Assembly: GCA_002412425.1 (NCBI GenBank)
Contig: DHVB01000039.1
Span: 1 to 54,351, forward strand
Origin: Bacteroidales bacterium UBA5219
GTDB lineage: Bacteria > Bacteroidota > Bacteroidia > Bacteroidales > ML635J-15
Direction: 5' to 3'
DNA: 54,351 nucleotides
Shown: piece after piece, positions 42,708-50,333 of the stretch
How the letters are laid out: the number at the start of each line of letters is the position of its first letter
Position numbering within the stretch: position 1 is the stretch's first letter
Made by a program: the position numbers and the translations under genes
The notes under the pieces: model-generated
What the model was told of the DNA's origin: nothing
Seen by the model: only the letters and a program-made list of their open reading frames with translations
Databases searched by the model: none

Positions 42708-43038
42708 GCATTGATTAAGCATGTTAAATAGAATGATGAGTATAAAAACATGTAATGAATAATTTGATTTTTTTTAGTTTTGTATTAAAAGTTTTATATA
42801 TTTGCTTCGATAAATATAAGTTATATACAAAAATAGCAGTAACGAAAACCTGCCAAAAAGAAATAAATGATTTAGAATAAAATAATTTTGATAGATAAAT
42901 AAATTTTTATATTTTTGATAACATTAAAAAAAAGAAAATTACAAAAAATGGGCTTGTAACCCAATGTGATAAAACAAAAGAATGTTCTTTAAAATAAAAT
43001 AGAAAGCAACGTAGCAGTTGGACGCTTATAAAACAACT

Positions 43039-44367
43039 TTAAAACAGCCAATTCATACCAATATAAATACCCATCTTCCCATCTTCCTTCTTAACTGGCA
43101 AGCCAATATCAGCAGCAATTACAAAGTTTTCGTTTAGAGCGATGTGCAGACCGCAACCATAAGTTAAATGTACGCTTTCGGCATTATCTTTAAAAAATAA
43201 AGAGTCAACAATATTAGGAATTCCAGTTTTGTCGATTTTTGTCTTTTGAACTACCATTCCAGCATCTAAAAATGGATTTAAAGCTATATACCAATTTTGT
43301 TTTATAAACTTAAATCTTACAAATTTATATCTAAATTCAAGATTTCCATAAACAACACCATCACCTACAACACGATTTCTAATAAGTCCTCTAATGGTTT
43401 TACTGCCACCTAAACCATCTATACTTGATGAAGGCATATAAGAATAAACCATGTATGGTAGCATATAAAATGGTGATTTTCCATAAACATTTGCTTGATA
43501 GGCAAGTCGGTAAGCAAAAGAAAAATCGTTAGGAATAATTGTAAAATATTGACGATGTGTAAGTGCAATTTTACCGAAAGTGAAATTTTTGCTAAATGAG
43601 TTAAAAATAACAAGCTCAGACCAAATACCTTTCATTGGACAAGCTTCATTATCACGAGTGTCATATACAGTACCCAATTTTATGCTATTGTGCCAGCCAC
43701 CATCTTTTTCATTCTGATTTATAATTCCCCAATTAACATAATTATCAAATAAATTAGGCACATTTGGAAGCATATCTTCTGGGTCTTTGCCTTTATTTAA
43801 CTTATCAATTGGAACACTGCCTATTTGCATATCCATTAACTCATAACCCGCAACCCATCTTAAATTTTTAGCACCTGTAGCACCTTGAAAATCAAGTTTT
43901 AATCGCAAAATATCTCTTTGATGTTTGTAATACATTCTGGTAATATATTCAGTAGAACTTTCGTTTTGAAAATTTGGATTATAAACAGCATCATAACCAT
44001 TAAAACCATAAAAATCAAGAGCTTGGTCGGGCAAATATGATAAATCTGCTGTTAATCTTATTTTTGGAATTAGAAATTCAGAATCATAAAACAATCTGTA
44101 AATTCCAGAACCTTTGGTATATCTACTAACTTCGGCATAAATCGAATGTTTGTATTTCGGAAAACTAGAGCCATCGCCATAATTGTAAAAATTTACAAGT
44201 CCACCATATTGAAAGCCTAAATCTGAATTGTAGGAGACTACAGGGACAAGTCCAAAAGTCCAACCAGTTTTAGCGTTAGTAGCAGGGCTGTTAGTTTCAC
44301 TACTTTCTTGTGAAAATAAATTTAAGGAAATAAGTAAAATTAAACTAATAACAATTATTTTTTTCAT
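43039..44367 (-). CDS. Omp85/BamA-type outer-membrane barrel protein without POTRA domains
   Basis: 442 residues with a signal peptide (SLILLISLNLFSQ). It has no POTRA domains before the barrel. The barrel includes DGLGGSKTIRGLIRNRVVGD, the conserved region near the L6 loop with the RGL motif of Omp85 proteins, followed by strands and a C-terminal Phe (YIGMNWLF). It resembles stand-alone surface-antigen (D15) proteins. It probably forms an outer-membrane channel or lipid-transport barrel; substrate unknown. It is divergent from the 1070-residue gene at 44474, with 106 bases between, so they may share regulation. Confidence 0.82.
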   Translation of the reverse strand: MKKIIVISLILLISLNLFSQESSETNSPATNAKTGWTFGLVPVVSYNSDLGFQYGGLVNFYNYGDGSSFPKYKHSIYAEVSRYTKGSGIYRLFYDSEFLIPKIRLTADLSYLPDQALDFYGFNGYDAVYNPNFQNESSTEYITRMYYKHQRDILRLKLDFQGATGAKNLRWVAGYELMDMQIGSVPIDKLNKGKDPEDMLPNVPNLFDNYVNWGIINQNEKDGGWHNSIKLGTVYDTRDNEACPMKGIWSELVIFNSFSKNFTFGKIALTHRQYFTIIPNDFSFAYRLAYQANVYGKSPFYMLPYMVYSYMPSSSIDGLGGSKTIRGLIRNRVVGDGVVYGNLEFRYKFVRFKFIKQNWYIALNPFLDAGMVVQKTKIDKTGIPNIVDSLFFKDNAESVHLTYGCGLHIALNENFVIAADIGLPVKKEDGKMGIYIGMNWLF

Positions 44368-44473
44368 ATCTTGCGTTTTTATTAAAATTGCAACAAAGAT
44401 AAAAAAGAGATTTAATATATTGCCAAAATTATTTTTAATTTTTGTATTTTGCGAACATATTTTTTAACATAGT

Positions 44474-47400
44474 TTGAAAAGTTTTATAAAAATATTGACA
44501 TTTGGAATTTTGTTAGCATTTGCAAGTGTTTTGCAGGCTCAGTTCTATAATGGTCATCAAATGAAATTTGGAAAAAATCGAGTTCAATTTGATGAGTTTG
44601 AATGGTATTATTTCCGTTTTCAGAATTTTGATACTTATTTTGTTGCTGGAAGTAAAGATGTTGCCTTAAAAGCTTCGAGTATTGCAAATAAAAATTTATC
44701 AGAAATAGAAACATTCTTAGAACATCAACTAAAAAAAAGAATTGTTTTTGTTATTTATAAAAATCAATCTGATTTTCGTCAGTCAAATATTGGATTAAAT
44801 ACTGGAGACGAGCAATATAATATTGGTGGAGTGGTAAAAGTGGTGGATAATATTGCTTTTATTTTTGTGGAAGGCGATTTAAAAAGTTTGGAAAGACAAG
44901 TAAAATCAGCTATTGCAAATGTGTTTTTGAACGAATTGCTTTATGGCGACAATATTACTTCAAAAATAGCAAATAATACTTTAATTAGTCCGCCAGAATG
45001 GTATTTTCAAGGACTTTTAAGATTTGTTTCACAAAAATGGGATTCTGAAATTGATAATTTGGTTAGAAATGCAATAGCAGACAATAAATTTGATAATTTG
45101 AATCATCTTAATGGAGATGATGCGGCAATTGCAGGACATGCTATTTGGAATTACATCGCAACGGTTTATGGAAAACAAGTGATTCCAAATATTGTGTATT
45201 TAAGTAGAGTTACTAAAAGTACAGAATCTGCATTTTTATATGTTTTAGGATTTACTTTAGAAAACTTGCAAGATGCAATGGTAGATTTTTACAAAGCTCA
45301 ATATACAAGTTTTGCCTACACAGCCGAGACACCAAGTGGAAGAAGCATTTTACCCAAAACTCGAAAACATTTGAAATACTATCAAGTTCAACATAGCGCT
45401 AACGGCGAAAAAATTGCTTGGGTTGAAAATCATTTAGGAAAATATAAAATCAAATATTTAGATTTAAAAACTAATAAAAAGAAAAAGATTTTAAGGCGAG
45501 AGCATGTCTTAGACCAAATTCCAGATTATTCTTATCCGGTTTTACGTTGGCATCCAAGTGGTAAAATGTTGGGATTTATTATCGAGAAAAAGGGAAGTAC
45601 TTATTACACAACTTATAATTTGGAAACAAAAGAGTTTAAAGAAATTGAAGTACATTTAGAAAAAATCACTTCTTTTGATTACTCACACGATGGCTTGTAT
45701 TTGGTGCTTTCGGCTTTCCATCACGGACAATCAGATATTTTTGTATTTAATATTATTGCAAATACAATTGAAAATATCACTCAAGATGTTGCTGACGACT
45801 ATCAACCTGTGTTTGTAAATAAATCTCAACAAATTGTATTTAGTTCTAATAGGAAAGAGGCTGAACTTGGAAACAAAAAAAGCAATAAAGTTGAAGTGCA
45901 AGAAAACAAAGATATTTTCCTTTATGATGTAAAAACAAAAACCATTGAGCAAATAACTAATACTGAGACGGTTAATGAAGAATCTCCTGATTTAAAAAAT
46001 AAAAATTTCACATTTATTTCTGATGAAAATGGAATTAAAAATTTATATGCTGCGAATATTGATTCTGCCATTAATTTCGTTGATACTACAACACATTACA
46101 GATATTTTTTAAATCAAACTCAGCTTACAAATTATCCTAACAATATTTTAGAATATAATCCCGACAAGTTTAGCAATTCTAACGCTATGTTGTATAAAAA
46201 TAAAAATCGTTTCCAGTTATTGTACAATGAAAATTTGCCAAATAATCCGCTAAAACCTGAAAAAACAGCATGGCGAAAGTATCACGAAAATCAGTTGAAA
46301 AAGGTTGTTATTTCTGCAAAACAACAAGAAATACCTGAAACTGATAGTTTAAGTGATACATCTCAAGGTTCAGATATTCAGATTATTGATATAAATAATT
46401 ATGAGTTTGATGAGAAAGTGTTGAAAGCAAATAAAATTGAAAGTGAAGAGTTTGATAAAGATGGGAATGCAAAAGACCCACGAACATTAAAATATCATAC
46501 TACTTTTTATACAAATTATTTGGTAAGTCAAATAGACTTTGGATTTTTAAGCAATTCGTATCAAACTTTTACGGGTTCAGCTTTTTATTTTAATCCAGGA
46601 TTTAATATGATACTGAAACTTGCAACTTATGATTTGTTTGAAGATTACAGAATTACAGCAGGCTTTAGATTTGCTGGTAACTTTGATAGTAACGAATATT
46701 TATTGAGTTTTGAAAATCTTAAAAAACGTTGGAATAAACAGTTGGTTTTGCATAGACAAGCGCTGAATAATTATGCTTATGACTATTATTTTAAATCTTA
46801 CACTCACGAAGCTTTTTACATTCTGCGTTATCCTTTGTCGCAAGTAGATGCGTTTCAATTTACATTTAATTTACGACAAAATCATTATTCATTATTGGCA
46901 ATAGATTTTAATAGCTTGAAACAGCCAGATTTTTATGATTATTGGGCAGGAGCAAAGGCAGAGTATATTTTTGATAATACAAAAGCACTTAGCACTAATA
47001 TATTGTCTGGAACAAGATTTAAAGTGTTTGGCGAATCTTATGTTGAAATGCACAAAAGACTTACCGACCTTTTTGTTACTGGCTATGATTTTAGGTATTA
47101 CAAACCAATTCATAAGAATTTTATATTTGCATTTAGGGTAGCAGGTTCGGCATCGTTTGGAACAGCAAAATTGATATATTATCTTGGAGGAATGGACAAT
47201 TGGATTAATTTGTCGGCAAAAAATCCTACTTTTAATCAAGATATTAAAATTGACCCTGAAGTAAATTACGTATATCAAGCTGTAGCAACAAATTTGCGTG
47301 GTTTTAATCAAAATATTAGGAATGGAACAAATTTTACTGTTGTTAATGCAGAATTAAGATTGCCTGTAGTAACTTATTTTTACAAAAAACCTTTGAATAA

Positions 47401-47686
47401 TAATTTCCTTAAAGATTTTCAAGTTATTGCATTTTTTGACATAGGTTCTGCATGGAGTGGTTTGTCGCCATTTAGTGGAAATAATGCCTATGAAAATGAT
47501 TATTACAATGATTATCCAGTGAGTGTGATTGTTTATAATAATAATTTCCCAATTGTTTCAGGATATGGATTTGGATTAAGGTCTAAATTGTTAGGATATT
47601 TTGTAAGAGCCGACTGGGCTTGGGGAATAAATGGAGACAAAATACAACCAAGAATGTTTTACCTATCATTAAGCACCGATTTTTAA
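44474..47686 (+). CDS. Large envelope protein: peptidase-MA-like N-terminus, PD40 propeller and C-terminal barrel
   Basis: 1070 residues from a TTG start that begins a signal peptide (KSFIKILTFGILLAFASVLQ). Residues ~25-280 resemble the gluzincin/MA-like N-terminal domain of Bacteroidota PD40 proteins, but no HExxH is visible (the region reads NVFLNELLYGDN), so proteolysis is doubtful. Residues ~290-560 are a WD40-like propeller (IAWVENHLGKYKIKYLDLKT, FDYSHDGLYLVLSAFHHGQS, QQIVFSSNRKEAEL). Residues ~690-1070 look like an outer-membrane barrel (TAGFRFAGNFDSNEYLLSFE, VIAFFDIGSAWSGLSPF) ending in STDF. It is likely a surface-exposed sensor or lipid/polymer-handling barrel. Confidence 0.8.
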   Translation: MKSFIKILTFGILLAFASVLQAQFYNGHQMKFGKNRVQFDEFEWYYFRFQNFDTYFVAGSKDVALKASSIANKNLSEIETFLEHQLKKRIVFVIYKNQSDFRQSNIGLNTGDEQYNIGGVVKVVDNIAFIFVEGDLKSLERQVKSAIANVFLNELLYGDNITSKIANNTLISPPEWYFQGLLRFVSQKWDSEIDNLVRNAIADNKFDNLNHLNGDDAAIAGHAIWNYIATVYGKQVIPNIVYLSRVTKSTESAFLYVLGFTLENLQDAMVDFYKAQYTSFAYTAETPSGRSILPKTRKHLKYYQVQHSANGEKIAWVENHLGKYKIKYLDLKTNKKKKILRREHVLDQIPDYSYPVLRWHPSGKMLGFIIEKKGSTYYTTYNLETKEFKEIEVHLEKITSFDYSHDGLYLVLSAFHHGQSDIFVFNIIANTIENITQDVADDYQPVFVNKSQQIVFSSNRKEAELGNKKSNKVEVQENKDIFLYDVKTKTIEQITNTETVNEESPDLKNKNFTFISDENGIKNLYAANIDSAINFVDTTTHYRYFLNQTQLTNYPNNILEYNPDKFSNSNAMLYKNKNRFQLLYNENLPNNPLKPEKTAWRKYHENQLKKVVISAKQQEIPETDSLSDTSQGSDIQIIDINNYEFDEKVLKANKIESEEFDKDGNAKDPRTLKYHTTFYTNYLVSQIDFGFLSNSYQTFTGSAFYFNPGFNMILKLATYDLFEDYRITAGFRFAGNFDSNEYLLSFENLKKRWNKQLVLHRQALNNYAYDYYFKSYTHEAFYILRYPLSQVDAFQFTFNLRQNHYSLLAIDFNSLKQPDFYDYWAGAKAEYIFDNTKALSTNILSGTRFKVFGESYVEMHKRLTDLFVTGYDFRYYKPIHKNFIFAFRVAGSASFGTAKLIYYLGGMDNWINLSAKNPTFNQDIKIDPEVNYVYQAVATNLRGFNQNIRNGTNFTVVNAELRLPVVTYFYKKPLNNNFLKDFQVIAFFDIGSAWSGLSPFSGNNAYENDYYNDYPVSVIVYNNNFPIVSGYGFGLRSKLLGYFVRADWAWGINGDKIQPRMFYLSLSTDF

Positions 47687-47719
47687 TGAAAAAAACGAAA
47701 AATATTTCAAAAAAAACAA

Positions 47720-48898
47720 ATGAAAAATTTAAAAGATAAAATACAGAAATTAAACGAAAAATATTTTTCCGAAATTGTTGAATTTAGAAGGCATATACAT
47801 CAATATCCTGAATTGTCGTTTAAGGAATTTGAAACTGCAAAATATATAAAAAGTATTTTAACAAAATATAATATTGAATTTGATGAATCTTTTGGCGAAA
47901 ATGCTGTGATTGGAATTATTAAAGGCGATTTATCTGGAGACAATATTGCTTTACGTGCAGATATGGACGCTTTGCCAATTGAGGAATTAGTGGATTCTGA
48001 GTTTAAATCTAAAGTTCCTGGGGTTATGCACGCTTGCGGACACGACGCACATGTGGCTTCGCTGTTGGGGACAGCAATAATTTTGCAAGAATTAAGAAAT
48101 TATATCAAAGGAAATATTATTTTAATTTTCCAACCAGCTGAAGAAAGAAATCCCGGTGGTGCTAAAATATTGATTGATAAAGGTTTATTGAAAAAATACA
48201 ATATTATAAAAGTTTTAGGACAACATGTTTTGCCAGAATTAGAAGTTGGAAAATTTAATTTTGGTTCAAACTATGTAATGGCAACCTCTGACGAAATTTA
48301 TATAAAATTTAGCGGAAAGGGCGGACATGCTGCTTTGCCACATAAGAGAAGCGATACAGTTTTGGCTTTAATTCATTTTATAAACGAAGTAAACGAGTTT
48401 AAAATCAAGTTAAAGTCTGATATGCCAATTATTATTGCATTTGGAAAATTGTCTGCACAAGGCTCTATAAATGTTGTTCCAGAGATTTCTTTTGCGGAAG
48501 GAACTATGCGAACTTTTGATGAAAAACTTAGAAATGAGATTAAAGCAAAACTTCAAGTAATTGCAGATAAATATGCTGATTATTATGGCTGTAAAGCCGA
48601 TTTAGAAATTCGCCATGGTTATCCAGCGGTTTATAACGACCCAAAATTAAATTCTCAAGTTATGGATTTAGCTAAAGATTTTTTAGGCGAAGAAAATGTT
48701 GGAGAATTAGAAATTAGAATGACTGCTGAAGATTTTGCTTTTTATAGTCATGAAGTGCCATCGGTTTTTTACAGAGCTGGAGTTGCAGGTAATGGAAAGG
48801 GTATAGCAGGTCAGCACACTTCTTATTTTGATATAGATGAAAATGTATTTTTAAAATCTTCAGCTTTAATGGCTTGGTTTGCTTTAAATATTCAATAA
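47720..48898 (+). CDS. M20-family amidohydrolase (hippurate-hydrolase-like)
   Basis: 392 residues. Zinc-dependent hydrolysis of N-acyl amino acids or similar amides. Visible: HQYPELSFKEFETAK, LRADMDALPIEE, the metal site HACGHDAHVASLLG, QPAEERNPGGAK with the catalytic Glu pair, SGKGGHAALPHKRSD, and the C-terminal metal His near GQHTSYFDI. It lacks a signal peptide, so cytosolic. It begins 33 bases after the large envelope gene, ends 1 base before the TrmH-type gene, and is likely co-transcribed with it. Substrate not determined. Confidence 0.9.
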   Translation: MKNLKDKIQKLNEKYFSEIVEFRRHIHQYPELSFKEFETAKYIKSILTKYNIEFDESFGENAVIGIIKGDLSGDNIALRADMDALPIEELVDSEFKSKVPGVMHACGHDAHVASLLGTAIILQELRNYIKGNIILIFQPAEERNPGGAKILIDKGLLKKYNIIKVLGQHVLPELEVGKFNFGSNYVMATSDEIYIKFSGKGGHAALPHKRSDTVLALIHFINEVNEFKIKLKSDMPIIIAFGKLSAQGSINVVPEISFAEGTMRTFDEKLRNEIKAKLQVIADKYADYYGCKADLEIRHGYPAVYNDPKLNSQVMDLAKDFLGEENVGELEIRMTAEDFAFYSHEVPSVFYRAGVAGNGKGIAGQHTSYFDIDENVFLKSSALMAWFALNIQ

Positions 48899-48899
48899 A

Positions 48900-49430
48900 A
48901 TGCGAAAATTACCAATTGAAGAAATTGGCAGATTAAGTGCCGAAGAGTTTGCAAAAACAGAAAAACTACCTCTTATAGTGGTTTTAGAAGATATTCGTTC
49001 ACATCACAATACAGGAGCAATTTTTAGAACTATGGATGCTTTTGCAGGCGAGGCTGTTTATTTATGTGGAATTACAGGCACACCACCTCATAGAGATATT
49101 CATAAAACAGCTTTAGGAGCTACAGAAACCGTAAATTGGAAATATTTTAATTCTGCTTTAGAGGCTGTAGAGCAATTGAGGCAAGAAAATTATAAAATTA
49201 TAGCTTTAGAAATTGCCGAAGGAAGTCTTGATATTCAAGATTTGGAAATTTGTAAAACTGAAAAAATAGCTCTTGTGCTTGGCAATGAGGTTTATGGTGT
49301 TGACCAAAAAATTCTTGATATTTGTGATTTATGTATAGAAATTCCACAGTATGGAACTAAGCATTCGTTAAATGTTTCGGTAAGTGGAGGCATTGCAATT
49401 TGGGAAATCTGTAAGCGTATGTTAGCGTAA
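48900..49430 (+). CDS. SpoU/TrmH-family RNA 2'-O-ribose methyltransferase
   Basis: 176 residues, a SPOUT-fold enzyme. Motif 1 is visible in VVLEDIRSHHNTGAIFRTMD, motif 2 in IALVLGNEVYGVDQ, and motif 3 in IPQYGTKHSLNVSVSGGIAI, including the Ser and Asn of the cofactor knot. It methylates a ribose 2'-OH of tRNA or rRNA with SAM. The short form, without an N-terminal L7Ae-like domain, fits TrmH/TrmL-like tRNA enzymes; the target is not certain. It starts 1 base after the M20 stop, indicating translational coupling. Confidence 0.92.
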   Translation: MRKLPIEEIGRLSAEEFAKTEKLPLIVVLEDIRSHHNTGAIFRTMDAFAGEAVYLCGITGTPPHRDIHKTALGATETVNWKYFNSALEAVEQLRQENYKIIALEIAEGSLDIQDLEICKTEKIALVLGNEVYGVDQKILDICDLCIEIPQYGTKHSLNVSVSGGIAIWEICKRMLA

Positions 49431-49484
49431 TTTTTTTATTACAAAAACATTGTTCATAAGATTTTAATCTAAATTCGTTTATTT

Positions 49485-49516
49485 TTTGGTAAGATTTTAC
49501 AATCTTTTTATCTTTG
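49485..49516 (+). promoter_or_regulatory. Likely purQ promoter (TTTG-N20-TATCTTTG)
   Basis: TTTG at 49485-49488, a 20-base spacer, then TATCTTTG at 49509-49516. This is a full Bacteroidota -33/-7 pair, 23 bases before the purQ ATG. A small inverted repeat AAGATT-TTAC-AATCTT (49491-49506) lies between the boxes. Confidence 0.65.
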
Positions 49517-49539
49517 GGAAAAATTAAATTTAATTAATT

Positions 49540-50262
49540 ATGAAGTTTGGCGTTTTAATATTTCCGGGTTCAAATTGTGACCATGATATGATTTATGTTT
49601 TAAGAGATATTTTAAATCAAGAAGTTGTTGAGTTGTGGCATAAAGATACAGATTTACAAGATTGTGATGCTATAGCAGTTCCAGGTGGTTTTACTTATGG
49701 AGATTATTTGCGTTCAGGGGCTTTGGCTCGTTTTTCGCCAATAATGAAAAAAGTTGTAGAATTTGCACATAATGGAGGCTTAGTTTTTGGTGTTTGCAAT
49801 GGTTTTCAAATTTTATGTGAAGCAGGTTTATTGCCAGGCACTTTATTGCATAATGAAAATCAAAAATTTATCTGCAAAAATCAATATATAAAAGTAGAAA
49901 ACACCGATACAGCAATGACAATGTTTGTGGATAAGGACAAAGCATTAAAAATTCCTATAGCACATGGGCAAGGAAGATATTATGCACCGGATTCTACTTT
50001 ACAAGAAATGCTTCAAAACGGACAAATAGTTTGGCGATATTGTGATGAAGACGGTAAATTAAACCAAAAAGCTAATCCAAATGGTTCTGTAATGAACATT
50101 GCAGGCGTTTGTAATGTTGAGAAAAATGTATTTGGTATGATGCCACACCCCGAAAGAGCCGCCGACCCAGAATTAAAAAATACTCACGGACTAATTATCT
50201 TTAAATCTATGATTGAGTATTTTAATGACCAAAAAATGTTGGAGAAGAAGGAGATGAATTAG
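49540..50262 (+). CDS. purQ: Phosphoribosylformylglycinamidine synthase, glutaminase subunit
   Basis: 240 residues, class I glutamine amidotransferase. Supplies ammonia from glutamine for the fourth step of de novo purine synthesis. Visible: FPGSNCDHDMIYVL, PGGFTYGDYLRSGALARFSP, FGVCNGFQILCEAGLLPG with nucleophile Cys86, PIAHGQGRYY, and MMPHPERAADPE with the catalytic His. Length fits the separate-subunit type (PurQ with PurL and PurS), which are not in the window. Apparently monocistronic behind its own promoter. Confidence 0.95.
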   Translation: MKFGVLIFPGSNCDHDMIYVLRDILNQEVVELWHKDTDLQDCDAIAVPGGFTYGDYLRSGALARFSPIMKKVVEFAHNGGLVFGVCNGFQILCEAGLLPGTLLHNENQKFICKNQYIKVENTDTAMTMFVDKDKALKIPIAHGQGRYYAPDSTLQEMLQNGQIVWRYCDEDGKLNQKANPNGSVMNIAGVCNVEKNVFGMMPHPERAADPELKNTHGLIIFKSMIEYFNDQKMLEKKEMN

Positions 50263-50287
50263 GGCATTAAAGCAACTCCAAAAACTT

Positions 50288-50295
50288 TATTTTTG
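50288..50295 (+). promoter_or_regulatory. -7 promoter element TATTTTTG for the restriction-modification gene
   Basis: Exact TAnnTTTG match 38 bases before the ATG at 50334. No clear -33 box. Confidence 0.4.
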
Positions 50296-50333
50296 TTTTG
50301 TAAATATATATTACTGCCGAATTTAATTAATAT

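Noticed and set aside
46892..47311. Minus-strand open frame of 139 codons inside the 1070-residue gene
   Set aside because: Rich in Cys, Ile and Tyr as expected from antisense of the barrel-coding DNA; no independent support.
49431..49539. Purine riboswitch upstream of purQ
   Set aside because: Only a promoter pair and a 6-bp inverted repeat are visible; no three-way junction of the purine aptamer could be found.
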